Numbered from the stretch's first letter, positions 28,013 through 36,501 are shown. The stretch is 64,000 nucleotides of DNA from Rhodanobacter sp. B04 (GCF_002001125.1 NZ_MUNV01000005.1:310001-374000); one strand, 5' to 3'. Numbers and translations are program-made. Notes: generated by a model not told the origin, from the letters alone.

Positions 28013-28837
28013 ATGCCGGCCATCAGCTTCGAATTCTTCCCGCCCAAGACCGACGAGCAGCGCACGCAGCTGGATCGCGCCGCGCAGGTCCTGAAGGCAT
28101 ACCGGCCGGAATACGCTTCAGTTACCTTCGGCGCCGGCGGCTCCACCTTGAGCTACACCGGCGACACCGTGGCCCGGCTGCATGCGCGACATGGCCTCAA
28201 CGTGGCGCCGCATCTGTCCTGCGTGGGCGGCACCCGCGCCGAGCTGGCCGCCTTGCTGGACGAATACCGCGCAGCCGGCTACCGGCGCATTGTCGCGCTG
28301 CGCGGGGACATGCCTTCGGGCATGGCCACGGCAGGCGACTTCCGCTACGCCGCCGAGCTGGTCGGTTTCATTCGCGAACACTGCGGCGATCACTTCCACA
28401 TCGAGGTGGCGGCGTATCCGGAAACCCATCCGCAGGCGGACGATGCGCTACGCGACCTGCAGCATTTCAAGGCGAAGATCGACGCCGGCGCCAACGGCGC
28501 GATCACCCAGTACTTCTTCAATCCCGACGCGTATTTCCGCTTCGTCGACGACGTGCGCAGGCTCGGCGTGAACGTGCCGATCGTGCCGGGCATCATGCCG
28601 ATCGCCAATTACACCCAGCTGAAGCGTTTTTCCGACATGTGCGGTGCCGAGATTCCACGCTGGATCGCCAAGCGCATGCAGGCGCACGGCGATGATGCCG
28701 ATTCGATCCGCGCCCTGGGTGCCGAGGTGGTGGCCCAGTTGTGCCGGCGCCTGCTCGACGGCGGCGCGCCGGGGCTGCATTTCTACACCCTCAACCGCGC
28801 CAGGGCGACACAATCGGTGCTGCAACAGCTTGCCTGA
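28013..28837 (+). CDS. metF: 5,10-methylenetetrahydrofolate reductase
   Basis: MetF reduces 5,10-methylene-THF to 5-methyl-THF with FAD, giving the methyl group for methionine synthesis. The 274-residue product has the family signatures ISFEFFPPKT (catalytic Glu in the FEFFPPK block), SVTFGAGGS, ALRGDMP, EVAAYPETHPQA and GANGAITQYFFN. E. coli MetF is 296 residues; the small difference is at the N-terminus, where the ATG at 28013 starts MPAISFEFF. A longer frame is open upstream but crosses the intergenic promoter region. TTATCT eleven bases before the ATG could be its -10, which would give a very short leader. Together with ahcY it completes part of the activated-methyl cycle. Confidence 0.96.
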   Translation: MPAISFEFFPPKTDEQRTQLDRAAQVLKAYRPEYASVTFGAGGSTLSYTGDTVARLHARHGLNVAPHLSCVGGTRAELAALLDEYRAAGYRRIVALRGDMPSGMATAGDFRYAAELVGFIREHCGDHFHIEVAAYPETHPQADDALRDLQHFKAKIDAGANGAITQYFFNPDAYFRFVDDVRRLGVNVPIVPGIMPIANYTQLKRFSDMCGAEIPRWIAKRMQAHGDDADSIRALGAEVVAQLCRRLLDGGAPGLHFYTLNRARATQSVLQQLA

Positions 28838-28850
28838 GCCGGCGGGCGGT

Positions 28851-28856
28851 TATGCT
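28851..28856 (+). promoter_or_regulatory. Candidate -10 box of a leaderless transcript (DUF4124-like gene)
   Basis: TATGCT lies six bases before the ATG at 28863, in the context GGTTATGCTAGCCGG, with no Shine-Dalgarno. TTGCCT is 15 bp further upstream. metF ends 13 bp earlier, so readthrough is also possible. Confidence 0.4.
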
Positions 28857-28862
28857 AGCCGG

Positions 28863-29465
28863 ATGCGCCGGTTAGCCGCCTTGCTGTGTCTCCTCATGCT
28901 CGCCGGGACTACGCCTGCGGTGGCGCAGACCGAGATCCATCGCTGCGTCGGTGCGGACGGCCACCCGTTGTTCACGGACCAGCCTTGCGCGGCCTTGCAG
29001 GCCACGCCCGTCAGCCCTGCCGCTGCAACCAGCAGCCTGGGCAACCCATCCGCTGCGCCGCCGCCCGTCATGTGCGCGGCGAACCTCGGTGAATTGCGGC
29101 AGAGCGTGATCGATGCGTTCGCCAGCCACGACGCCAACCGCTTGGCTGGCCTGATGCTGTGGGGTGGCTACGGTCGTGGCGCAGCCATCGCGGACATCCG
29201 TTCGCTGGGCTCCTTGATGAAACAGCCCTTGCTCGATATCAGCCCTGCCGATGACCCGGCATCCGACGCCAGCAGTGCGCAGAGACCGGCATCGACCGGC
29301 AGCCTGGCCGACCCGTTCGACCCGCAGCCGGCGGTTTCCGCACCTGCCTCCGGCAGCCAGCTGGTGCTGCACACGACCGGCAATGACGGCAGCGGTGCCC
29401 CGCGGGAATGGCGCTTCGACATCGTGCGCCGGGCCGGCTGCCTGTGGCTGCGCAACGCGGATTGA
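28863..29465 (+). CDS. DUF4124-type secreted protein
   Basis: A 200-residue exported protein. A signal peptide (MRRLAALLCLLMLAGTTPAVAQ) is followed by the short DUF4124-like segment TEIHRCVGADGHPLFTDQPC, in which two Cys flank an aromatic/Gly turn. A long Ala/Pro/Ser-rich linker and a C-terminal beta-rich stretch (QLVLHTTGNDG, EWRFDIVRRAGCLWLR) follow. The function of DUF4124 is unknown. The family is common in periplasmic proteins of gammaproteobacteria. It lies between metF and ilvE on the same strand. Confidence 0.8.
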   Translation: MRRLAALLCLLMLAGTTPAVAQTEIHRCVGADGHPLFTDQPCAALQATPVSPAAATSSLGNPSAAPPPVMCAANLGELRQSVIDAFASHDANRLAGLMLWGGYGRGAAIADIRSLGSLMKQPLLDISPADDPASDASSAQRPASTGSLADPFDPQPAVSAPASGSQLVLHTTGNDGSGAPREWRFDIVRRAGCLWLRNAD

Positions 29466-29507
29466 CCCCCAGCAGGTATCATGGGCAGTCCCCATTGGAG
29501 AACCGAC

Positions 29508-30425
29508 ATGGCGCAGCAATACCCCGAGTGGATCTGGCAGAACGGAAGCATCAAGCCATGGGCCGAGGCGACCACGCATGTGATGTCGCATGCGCTGCAC
29601 TACGGTTCGTCCGTGTTCGAGGGCATCCGCAGCTATGCCACGCCGGATGGCGCCGCGATCTTCCGGCTCACCGACCATCTCAACCGGCTGTACCAGTCGG
29701 CCAAGATCTACGACATGGTGCTGCCGTACTCGGCCGACGAACTGGCCGCCGCCTGCCGCGAGGTGATCCAGAAGAACGGGCTCGGCGCTGCCTATCTGCG
29801 CCCCGTGGCGTATCGCGGGCTCGGCGGCTTTGGCTTGTCTGCCGAGACGCCGATCGACATTGCCGTGGCCGCGTGGCCGATGGGTCCGTACCTCGGGCCG
29901 GAGGCGCTGGAGAACGGCATCACCGCTTGCGTGTCGAGCTGGCAGCGCTTCGCTCCCAATACCATCCCGGCTGGCGCCAAGGCCGGTGGCAATTATCTGT
30001 CCGGCCAGCTGATCGCGCGCGAGGCGCGCCGGCTCGGCTTCGGCGAAGGCATCGCGCTCGCCTCCAGCGGCCTGCTCAGCGAGGGCGCCGGCGAGAACCT
30101 GTTCCTGGTGTTCGACGGCGTGCTGCACACGACGCCCGCCAGCGCCTCGATCCTCACCGGCATCACCCGCGACACGCTGAAGACGCTGGCACGCGAGGAC
30201 GGCATCGAGGTGGTCGAGCGTGACCTGCCGCGCGAATACCTGTATCTGGCCGACGAGATCCTGATGTGCGGCACCGCTGCCGAAGTCACCCCGATCCGTG
30301 CGGTCGACGGCAAGCAGATCGGCAATGGTACGGCCGGTCGCGTGACGCGCCGCCTGCAAGAGCTGTTCTTCGGCCTGTTCGATGGCCGTACCCACGACAA
30401 GTGGGGCTGGCTGGAACCGGTCTGA
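29508..30425 (+). CDS. ilvE: Branched-chain amino acid aminotransferase
   Basis: A PLP enzyme of fold type IV that makes valine, leucine and isoleucine from their 2-oxo acids with glutamate. The 305-residue product closely follows E. coli IlvE. It shows GSSVFEGIRSY near the N-terminus, the PLP Lys in IPAGAKAGGNYLS near residue 158, EGAGENLF and GTAAEVTPIRAVDG. The C-terminus ends DKWGWLEPV, as in the E. coli protein. The ATG at 29508 follows TTGGAGA at a good spacing; TATCAT about 25 bp further upstream is a plausible -10. It is alone and ends at a strong bidirectional terminator. Confidence 0.97.
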   Translation: MAQQYPEWIWQNGSIKPWAEATTHVMSHALHYGSSVFEGIRSYATPDGAAIFRLTDHLNRLYQSAKIYDMVLPYSADELAAACREVIQKNGLGAAYLRPVAYRGLGGFGLSAETPIDIAVAAWPMGPYLGPEALENGITACVSSWQRFAPNTIPAGAKAGGNYLSGQLIAREARRLGFGEGIALASSGLLSEGAGENLFLVFDGVLHTTPASASILTGITRDTLKTLAREDGIEVVERDLPREYLYLADEILMCGTAAEVTPIRAVDGKQIGNGTAGRVTRRLQELFFGLFDGRTHDKWGWLEPV

Positions 30426-30449
30426 GGCAGGCTTGAACCTGATGCAAAG

Positions 30450-30476
30450 AAAACGCCCCGCAACGCGGGGCGTTTT
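30450..30476. terminator. Bidirectional terminator between ilvE and the sensor kinase
   Basis: A perfect 12-bp stem, AAAACGCCCCGC / GCGGGGCGTTTT, with an AAC loop. The ends of the stem give a T-tract on both strands, so it can stop ilvE (rightward) and the convergent kinase gene (leftward). Confidence 0.9.
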
Positions 30477-30497
30477 CTTATGGAGTCCAGGCCGGCT

Positions 30498-31781
30498 TCA
30501 ACCGAACACGATGCTGGCGACCGCACCGTTCGCATCGTTGCGCGGACGCATCGAGACATCCCAGCCATACAGCTCACACAAGCGGCGCACGATCGCCAGG
30601 CCAAGACCGGCACCGCTGCCACCGGCACCTTCGCCGCGCACGCCGCGCTGGAACAGGCGCTCGGCATCCTCGGGCTTGATCCCGGGGCCGGTGTCGATCA
30701 CCTCGATGCGCCCCTGCCCCACCTCGACCCGCACGCTGCCTTCGAGCGTGTACTTGATCGCATTGCCGATCAGGTTGGTCAGCGCCACCGACAATACCGA
30801 GGCCGGAGCATTGATGCTGACCTGTTCGTTGACCGTCAGGTCGATGGTCAACGGCTTGCCGCGCATCTGCGGACGCTGGCTCTCGATCACGTCGGCCGCG
30901 ACCTTGCCGACCTCGGTGGTTTCGCCACGGGTCGGACCACGCCGTTCGGCGCGCGACAGCAGCAGCAGCGCCTCGATCAGCTCGGTGGCCTGGCGCGACG
31001 CACGTTCGATGCGCTTGAGACGCTCGCTGAGCTTCTCGGTGAGGTCGGGTGAACCCTGCAGCAGCTCGGTGGTACTGGCGATCACCGCCAGCGGCGTGCG
31101 CAGCTCGTGGCTGACATCGGAATTGAATTCGCGGTCGCGCTCGACCATCGCCGTGAGCCGCGCCGAATATTCATCCAGTGCATGCGCCAGCTCACCGACT
31201 TCGTCGTCGGCAAAATGCGGCGCCAGTGGTTCGGCCTTGCCAGCCTTGCGGAAATCGCGCAGGCGGTTGGCCAGTTCGCTCACCGGCTTGAGCACCTTGC
31301 GCGAAAGCCACAGGCCAAGCACCAGCGAGAGCAGGCCGAACAGGAACACCGCGCCGATCACGCTGATCAGCAGCTGCCGTTTACCCAGTTCGTCGCGCGA
31401 TACGTCATAGCGCAGGAAACTGATCACGCCGTCCTGTCGCCGCACAGCCAGCTTGTAACGCTTGACCTGGCCGTCCGCACCGGTTTCGGCGATGTCATGT
31501 ACGCCAGTTCCCAGCTGCTGCCAATTCAACGGTGCCTTGTAGATCGTGCGATCACTCCACGTCCACGCCTTGACGATATTGAAGTGCGGGATCTGCGTGG
31601 GATCGGCACGCACCTGCGCATTGAGGTTGTCGACCTCGTCCTGCAGGCTCGCCGTGACCAGTTGATCCTCCACCTTGGCGCGAACATTCAACGCAGCCAC
31701 GGCAAACAACGCGCTGAGGCCGAAGCCGAACAGCGCGAAGGAGACGATCAATCGAAAGCGAAGCTTACGCCTGGACTGCAT
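30498..31781 (-). CDS. Two-component sensor histidine kinase
   Basis: A 427-residue inner-membrane kinase. Membrane segments at about 10-30 and 137-160 flank a periplasmic sensor loop of about 105 residues. A HAMP linker follows, then HisKA with phospho-acceptor His in SDVSHELRTPL near residue 225, and HATPase_c with N box (NLIGNAIKYT), DTGPGI and GSGAGLGLAIV. The sensor loop shows no metal- or acid-cluster motif I recognise, so the signal is unknown. Its ATG lies inside the end of the response-regulator gene (17-bp overlap), so the two are translationally coupled. Transcription ends at the bidirectional terminator at 30450-30476. Confidence 0.93.
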   Translation of the reverse strand: MQSRRKLRFRLIVSFALFGFGLSALFAVAALNVRAKVEDQLVTASLQDEVDNLNAQVRADPTQIPHFNIVKAWTWSDRTIYKAPLNWQQLGTGVHDIAETGADGQVKRYKLAVRRQDGVISFLRYDVSRDELGKRQLLISVIGAVFLFGLLSLVLGLWLSRKVLKPVSELANRLRDFRKAGKAEPLAPHFADDEVGELAHALDEYSARLTAMVERDREFNSDVSHELRTPLAVIASTTELLQGSPDLTEKLSERLKRIERASRQATELIEALLLLSRAERRGPTRGETTEVGKVAADVIESQRPQMRGKPLTIDLTVNEQVSINAPASVLSVALTNLIGNAIKYTLEGSVRVEVGQGRIEVIDTGPGIKPEDAERLFQRGVRGEGAGGSGAGLGLAIVRRLCELYGWDVSMRPRNDANGAVASIVFG

Positions 31782-32451
31782 CCGGCTCTACCATCCGATA
31801 GCCAATGCCGTGCCGCGTATGAATCAGCGGCTTCTCGAACGGTTTGTCGATGGCCGCGCGCAGACCGTGGATATGCACGCGCAACGAATCGCTGTCCGGC
31901 AATTCCTCGCCCCACACGCGCTGTTCCAGGTCCTGCCGGGTGACCACCGACGGACTTGCTTCCATCAATGCCTGCAGCAACTTCAGTCCGATCGGATTCA
32001 ACTGGATCGACTTGCCCTCGCGGTTCACCGTGAGCGTGTCCAGGTTGAAGGTGAGGTCGGCCACCTTCAGCACGCGGCTCTGCGGGCCTTTGCCGCGACG
32101 CGCCAGCACTTCCAGCCGCGCGGACAATTCCTGCAGCGCGAACGGCTTGGTCATGTAGTCGTCAGCGCCGGATTCGAAGCCGGTCAGCTTCTGTTCCAGC
32201 GCATCGCGCGCGGTCAGCATCAGGATCGGCGTCTGCTTGTGCGCCTCGTGGCGCAGTTTGCGCGCCACTTCCAGGCCATCCATGCCGGGCAGCGTGAGAT
32301 CCAGCACGATCACGTCGAAATCGTGCACCACGGCCAGATGCAGGCCGGTCACGCCGTCGCCGGCGAAATCCACCACGTGGCCACGATCTTCCAGATAATC
32401 GCCGATGTTGGTCGCGATATCGCTGTTGTCTTCGATCACCAATACGCGCAT
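31765..32451 (-). CDS. OmpR/PhoB-family response regulator
   Basis: A 228-residue regulator with an N-terminal receiver domain (acidic residues IEDN; phospho-acceptor Asp in VIVLDLTLPGMDG near residue 51; Lys in MTKPFA) and a C-terminal winged helix (LNPIGLKLLQALMEASPSVVTR, SLRVHIHGLRAAID, IHTRHGIGYRM). It resembles the Xanthomonas ColR/PhoP-type regulators by overall pattern, but I do not assign a symbol. The ATG at 32451 follows AGGAG. It is paired with the kinase downstream on the same strand. Its promoter must lie between 32452 and the terminator at 32567. Confidence 0.94.
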   Translation of the reverse strand: MRVLVIEDNSDIATNIGDYLEDRGHVVDFAGDGVTGLHLAVVHDFDVIVLDLTLPGMDGLEVARKLRHEAHKQTPILMLTARDALEQKLTGFESGADDYMTKPFALQELSARLEVLARRGKGPQSRVLKVADLTFNLDTLTVNREGKSIQLNPIGLKLLQALMEASPSVVTRQDLEQRVWGEELPDSDSLRVHIHGLRAAIDKPFEKPLIHTRHGIGYRMVEPDAVQA

Positions 32452-32842
32452 GTGTCACTCCTGCGCAGCCGACACACGGGACGGCTGAGGGTGCAAGCTT
32501 AACAAGCTTGCGTTAACGAAGCGCGCCATGTGTGGCATGAAACTGAACGCGTCTTCGCGCGGGCAAGAAAAAAGCCCAGATGCGCGACTCGTCGTCGCCA
32601 CACCTGGGCTCAAGCTACTGCCCCGATACCATCGTCTGCCGTCACCCGCACCCATCCGGTGGCGTGCCATGCAAAAAACAGTGTTCTCCTTATAGGCGGT
32701 ATACGGTTACGCTGCAGTTAACCCGTACTCACCTCAACGTTAAATGCATCGCTGCACCCTCGCTGTTGTGACGTCCCTTGGCAGCAAGCATTCAGGATGG
32801 CACCGACCATTCGACCTTAACCTGGCCTGCGCCACGATCTCA
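32452..32842 (-). other. 391-bp non-coding gap with a terminator and possible 3'-UTR RNA
   Basis: No convincing gene is seen here. Read leftward, the M56 gene stops at 32843. A 234-base stretch of lower GC follows, containing GTATACCGCC and CCTATAAGGAGAAC. A strong terminator comes at 32567-32608 and then the promoter region of the response regulator. Short frames here cross the terminator and have no coding character. The stretch before the terminator may be a long 3' UTR or a small RNA. Confidence 0.5.
32567..32608 (-). terminator. Rho-independent terminator, leftward
   Basis: On the minus strand AGCCCAG, GTGTGGCGAC, a short loop, AGTCGCGCAT and CTGGGCT form a stem of about 16 pairs with one mismatch, followed by TTTTTTCTTG. 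It lies about 234 bases past the M56/TonB gene stop and would insulate it from the response-regulator gene. Confidence 0.85.
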
Positions 32843-34522
32843 TCACAAGCCTCGGCAGATATGCGTTCCGGTCGGAACGCGGCAATTCACTTTTGCGTCG
32901 GCTCCATCCTCCGTTTGCTGCCCGGAGGCCAAGCCTCCCGCCGTGAGCGTGAAAGCCACCGCCTGGTGATATTTCCGCGGACCGGCGCCGGCCTCGGGCA
33001 CGGCATACCTCCATGTACGAATGGCTGCAACTGCAGCCTGATCAAATACACCTGCCGGTTCGGCGCTGACCACTCGTGGCTCAACTACACCACCATCGGC
33101 AGACAGGCGAAATTCGATCACTACCTGCCCTTCAACCCCGCGCAAAAGTGCCGCACGAGGATAGACCGGCTGGCTGATGTGAAGGGGAATCGGTGCCGAA
33201 CCTGAAGACGGCTCATCTGGAATCCCCTGCACCGCGACAGACGTGATCAGCTCGTCATGTCGGATCGGCACCAGATCGACGACACCCTGCGAGGCCACGC
33301 GCGGCAAGGTCAGTGCCACCTGCGCAATCGGCAATGCCGCGCGAGCATCCGCTTCGGCTGGCATCAGTGCAATGTTCTCGACCGGTCGCTGTGCTTCGGC
33401 ATGCTTCGGCGCCAGATCGGCCGCATACCAATTTGCAACAGGTCGCGCCAACGGCACCTGTTGTAGCGCCAGGATCGACTGCAACCGCAGGATGGCACCC
33501 TTCAGGTCTTGCTGCACATGGCTGTGTTGCCATTCGATCTGCAGGGTCAATGTCAGCAGCAACGCCCCCAGCAGCAGCGCGACGAAACGAGCAGGTGTGC
33601 GTACAGACATTCCTTCACGCACCGGCATGACCATGTGCTGTACCCGGTCCAGCAGGACACCGCCGCTGGCCGCGAGCAGCAGTGAAGTGTGCCGCTCGCG
33701 CAACTCACCCAACTCCACCAGTGCCGTCACAAACTCATGCCTGCTGCCACCATTGACGGCAAGCGCCAACTCGTCGCAGCAGATCTCGCGTTCATTGCGT
33801 ACGTCGCGCGACACCCAGTGCACGACCGGGTGATAGAAATACAAAGTCTCAAGGACGATCTGGAGCAGGTTTGCCAAAGGATCCCAGCGCCGCAGATGCG
33901 CCAGCTCATGGGCAAGGATCAACTCGATCTGCGCCGCCGGAAGATTGCACGCCACGGCCATCGGCAACAGGATCACGGGACGGATCCAACCAACTACGGC
34001 CGGTGTGGCAATGACCTTGCTGCACAGCACGACGACACGTCGGCGCAAGCCGAAACGCGCGCTCATCGCGGAGACCCGATGCTGCCATTCCGGCATCAGC
34101 TCGGCCATCCGCACCAACGCCTTCACCCCACGCCATTGCCGCCATGCGCGCAATGAGAGCAGCAGCACGCCAAGCGACCAGACCAGCACCAACCACGGCA
34201 GCAGGGCATTCAGGCTGGCACCCCATGCCCAGGGAGTCGCGTCGACAGCAGCGCCGTGTCCACTCAAGGCGGGAGTCACCAGGTCGACGGCCATCTGCGT
34301 GACCGGCGGCGACGCTGTCAACAGCCGCCAAAGTGTCAGCAACGGACACAGGGCAAATGCCGCCAGGATAGCCATGCCGAAACGGTAGCGCGCCTCGCCC
34401 CTTGGCAGCACCTTGCGCGCCAACGCATACAGCAAGCCCAGCAATGCGCCCTGCCAGACGAAGTGCAGCAGCGTCCAGCCGAGCACGCGCACACTGGCAA
34501 GCACCACCGGCAACGTGTCCAT
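32843..34522 (-). CDS. M56 (BlaR1-type) membrane metallopeptidase with C-terminal TonB domain
   Basis: The 559-residue protein has about four N-terminal membrane segments around a zinc-protease site, HELAH in LAHELAHLRRWDP near residue 204, with the distal EICCDELA. One more membrane segment (FVALLLGALLLTLTLQI) leads to a periplasmic part. In place of the penicillin-sensing domain of BlaR1 there is a TonB-like C-terminal domain (ISQPVYPRAALLRGVEGQVVIEF, WRYAVP) at about 445-535. By family logic it would destroy the BlaI-type repressor encoded just upstream when a cell-envelope signal arrives; the signal is unknown. Its ATG overlaps the repressor stop by one base (TGATG). The frame is open further upstream, but there it is the shadow of blaI. 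Confidence 0.9.
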   Translation of the reverse strand: MDTLPVVLASVRVLGWTLLHFVWQGALLGLLYALARKVLPRGEARYRFGMAILAAFALCPLLTLWRLLTASPPVTQMAVDLVTPALSGHGAAVDATPWAWGASLNALLPWLVLVWSLGVLLLSLRAWRQWRGVKALVRMAELMPEWQHRVSAMSARFGLRRRVVVLCSKVIATPAVVGWIRPVILLPMAVACNLPAAQIELILAHELAHLRRWDPLANLLQIVLETLYFYHPVVHWVSRDVRNEREICCDELALAVNGGSRHEFVTALVELGELRERHTSLLLAASGGVLLDRVQHMVMPVREGMSVRTPARFVALLLGALLLTLTLQIEWQHSHVQQDLKGAILRLQSILALQQVPLARPVANWYAADLAPKHAEAQRPVENIALMPAEADARAALPIAQVALTLPRVASQGVVDLVPIRHDELITSVAVQGIPDEPSSGSAPIPLHISQPVYPRAALLRGVEGQVVIEFRLSADGGVVEPRVVSAEPAGVFDQAAVAAIRTWRYAVPEAGAGPRKYHQAVAFTLTAGGLASGQQTEDGADAKVNCRVPTGTHICRGL

Positions 34523-34917
34523 CACAATGCGTCCTTGTCGAGCTTGTTGAGGAGACTGCGGATCTGACGCAACTCCTCGCGGCTGGTGTGCTGGCTGCCA
34601 AGTGCGTGCAGCACCAGCTGCGAAGAGGAGCCGTCGAATACCCGCTGCACCAGATCGAGTAGAAACCGCTTCTGGGTGCGCTCCTTGCTGTACATCGCCC
34701 GATAGACATGCGCACGCTGCGAATCGTCGCGTGCTACCAATCCCTTGGCATGCATCACCTGCAAAAGCTTCAGTGTCGTGGTGTAGCCTGTGCCGATGCT
34801 GGGGTTGAGCGCGTCGTGCACTTCGCGAACCGTACATGCATCGGCCGCCCACAGAACGTGCAATATCTCCAGCTCGGCTTCAGTAGGCCTTGGTGCATCG
34901 GGCGGCAGCTTCTTCAT
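34522..34917 (-). CDS. BlaI/MecI/CopY-family transcriptional repressor
   Basis: A 131-residue winged-helix repressor (PTEAELEILHVLWAADACTVREV; GTGYTTTLKLLQVMHAKGLVARD; Arg-rich wing) with a C-terminal dimerisation helix bundle. Family members bind palindromes in their own promoter and are removed by cleavage by the M56 partner. Here the partner gene follows with a one-base overlap. The ATG at 34917 (MKKLPPDAPRP) gives the usual family length. A TTG at 34959 would add 14 residues with no clear ribosome site. It may repress its own operon through the palindrome at 34965-34980. A link to beta-lactam resistance is not shown, because no beta-lactamase gene is near. Confidence 0.92.
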   Translation of the reverse strand: MKKLPPDAPRPTEAELEILHVLWAADACTVREVHDALNPSIGTGYTTTLKLLQVMHAKGLVARDDSQRAHVYRAMYSKERTQKRFLLDLVQRVFDGSSSQLVLHALGSQHTSREELRQIRSLLNKLDKDAL

Positions 34918-34964
34918 CTGATCTGACCATCGTTTGCGAGAACCATGGGGATGCTTCAAAGGTC

Positions 34965-34980
34965 CAATTTAGCTCAATTG
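34965..34980. promoter_or_regulatory. Candidate BlaI-type operator palindrome
   Basis: CAATTTAGCTCAATTG is a 16-bp palindrome with 7 of 8 pairs matched (CAATT / AATTG arms around AGCT), lying 48 bp before the repressor ATG. It overlaps the stop codon of the preceding secreted-protein gene. Its position and symmetry suit an autoregulatory site. It differs from the Gram-positive TACA/TGTA boxes, so this is inference. Confidence 0.45.
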
Positions 34981-35459
34981 CCACCCCTGAGGGTTTGCAC
35001 ACGTTTCATGTTGTCCAGCATCTGCTGGGTATCGCGATGGTCCTGCTGGATCTCGCCGTAGGTTCGGCACGTCGTCCGGGTAATGTGCGATCCAACCGGT
35101 GCGACGTTCTCACATACCAACCGATTGTTGTCGCGACGGGTCAAAATCGCATTGACCGCTTCCTGATGATTGAACAGGTCGACCTTGGTCTGCTGATCCA
35201 TCTGGTCCACCGTGTTGTACTTGTCGAAGAGTGACTGCATGTACGACAACCCGGAATTCACTTCATCCTGTTCCTTCGCATCCATGAACCCATAGCGGCC
35301 ACCCGGCTTCATCTGGCCCTGCACCGCGAGAGCCACTGCAGCAAAGTCAGCCTTGTTTTCCGCCTTCACGATGACTTCCGTCTTGGTCGCATGGACCATT
35401 CCCGCCTGCAGCAGGATCACTCCCATGAACATACCAACCAACCATGCCTTCGATTTCAT
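34974..35459 (-). CDS. Secreted protein of unknown function
   Basis: A 161-residue protein with a signal peptide (MKSKAWLVGMFMGVILLQAGMVHA). The mature part (TKTEVIVKAENKADFAAVA; MQSLFDKYNTVDQ; NNRLVCENVAPVGSHI) has two Cys (in LVCENV and TTCRTYGE) that could form a disulfide, and ends in a helical, Gln-rich stretch. I recognise no domain. The ATG at 35459 follows GAGGGGAGCGG. It is 56 bp upstream of the BlaI-type repressor in the same direction and may be the first gene of that unit or end at the intervening site. Confidence 0.75.
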   Translation of the reverse strand: MKSKAWLVGMFMGVILLQAGMVHATKTEVIVKAENKADFAAVALAVQGQMKPGGRYGFMDAKEQDEVNSGLSYMQSLFDKYNTVDQMDQQTKVDLFNHQEAVNAILTRRDNNRLVCENVAPVGSHITRTTCRTYGEIQQDHRDTQQMLDNMKRVQTLRGGN

Positions 35460-35567
35460 CTCCGCTCCCCTCGATCGCACCGCCCCCACTGCGGGCGCCT
35501 GACGCACGATCCGGCCGGACCCGATCTTAGGCCGGCGACAGAAACGCTGTCAACGAAGATTTTCGTA

Positions 35568-36491
35568 CTACGACTTTCGTAGACGATCTCTGCGCTGGCG
35601 CTCGCTCGGGCGCGTACCCATGCCAGTTGCCTGCAGCAGGTCGACGATGGCACCAGCCACGTCGACACCAGTGGCCGCCTCAATGCCTTCCAGGCCCGGC
35701 GAGGAATTCACTTCGAGTAGCAGCGGCCCACGATTGGAGCGCAGCAAGTCGACGCCGGCGATACCAAGCCCCAGTGCCTGAGCGGCACGAACCGCAATGC
35801 GCTTCTCCTCCACGCTCAGGACAGCCTTGGTCGCCGTGCCGCCGCGATGCAGGTTGGCGCGGAACTCGCCAGGACTGGCATCGCGCTGCATCGCCGCCAC
35901 CACCTTGTTGCCGACCACGAAGCAACGCAGGTCACTGCCCTTGGCTTCGGCAATGAACTCCTGCACCAGGAAATTCGCATACAGTCCGCGGAACGCCTCG
36001 ATCACGCTCTGCGATGCGCTGCGCTTCTCCGCCAGCACCACGCCAGTACCTTGGCTGCCTTCGTTGAGCTTGATCACATGCGGCGGTTCGCCAAGCAAGG
36101 CCAGCACATCGGCGGTGTCGTCCGGGTTGTCGCCGAATACCGTGACCGGCATGTCGATTCCCTGTGCGGCGAGTATCTGCAGGCAGCGCAGCTTGTCGCG
36201 TGCGCGCAGCACGGCGTCGGATGGGTTGGGCGTGTACACGCCCATCATCTCCAGCTGGCGCAGCACCGCGGTGCCGTAGAACGTGCTGGTGGTGCCGATG
36301 CGCGGGATCACCGCGTCGATGTCGCGCACCTCCCTGCCCTTGTAGCGGATCGCCACCGCACCGGGCGCAATGCGCACATAGCAGCGCAAGGGATCGAGTA
36401 CACGCACCACATGGCCACGCTCGCGTGCCGCCTCGACCAGTCGTTTGGTCGAATACAGGCGCGTGTTGCGCGACAGGATCGCAATCTTCAT
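35568..36491 (-). CDS. rimK: Ribosomal protein S6--L-glutamate ligase RimK
   Basis: An ATP-grasp ligase of 307 residues that adds glutamates to the C-terminus of ribosomal protein S6 and, in vitro, can make poly-alpha-glutamate. Visible features are [38 protein letters not shown], the ATP-grasp [33 protein letters not shown] and the metal site [14 protein letters not shown]. There is no clear Shine-Dalgarno before the ATG at 36491; it starts 10 bp after the rimB stop, so coupling is possible. The adjacent retropepsin-like gene suggests the rimB-rimK arrangement known to control S6 modification in pseudomonads. Confidence 0.94.
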   Translation of the reverse strand: MKIAILSRNTRLYSTKRLVEAARERGHVVRVLDPLRCYVRIAPGAVAIRYKGREVRDIDAVIPRIGTTSTFYGTAVLRQLEMMGVYTPNPSDAVLRARDKLRCLQILAAQGIDMPVTVFGDNPDDTADVLALLGEPPHVIKLNEGSQGTGVVLAEKRSASQSVIEAFRGLYANFLVQEFIAEAKGSDLRCFVVGNKVVAAMQRDASPGEFRANLHRGGTATKAVLSVEEKRIAVRAAQALGLGIAGVDLLRSNRGPLLLEVNSSPGLEGIEAATGVDVAGAIVDLLQATGMGTRPSERQRRDRLRKS

Positions 36492-36501
36492 ATGGAGGCC
36501 A

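Noticed and set aside
32455..32670. A 71-codon minus-strand frame upstream of the response regulator
   Set aside because: It runs straight through the strong terminator at 32567-32608 and overlaps the regulator's ribosome site.
34965..34980. The palindrome as the classical BlaI box of Gram-positive type
   Set aside because: The TACA/TGTA half-sites are absent; it is kept only as a separate candidate operator.
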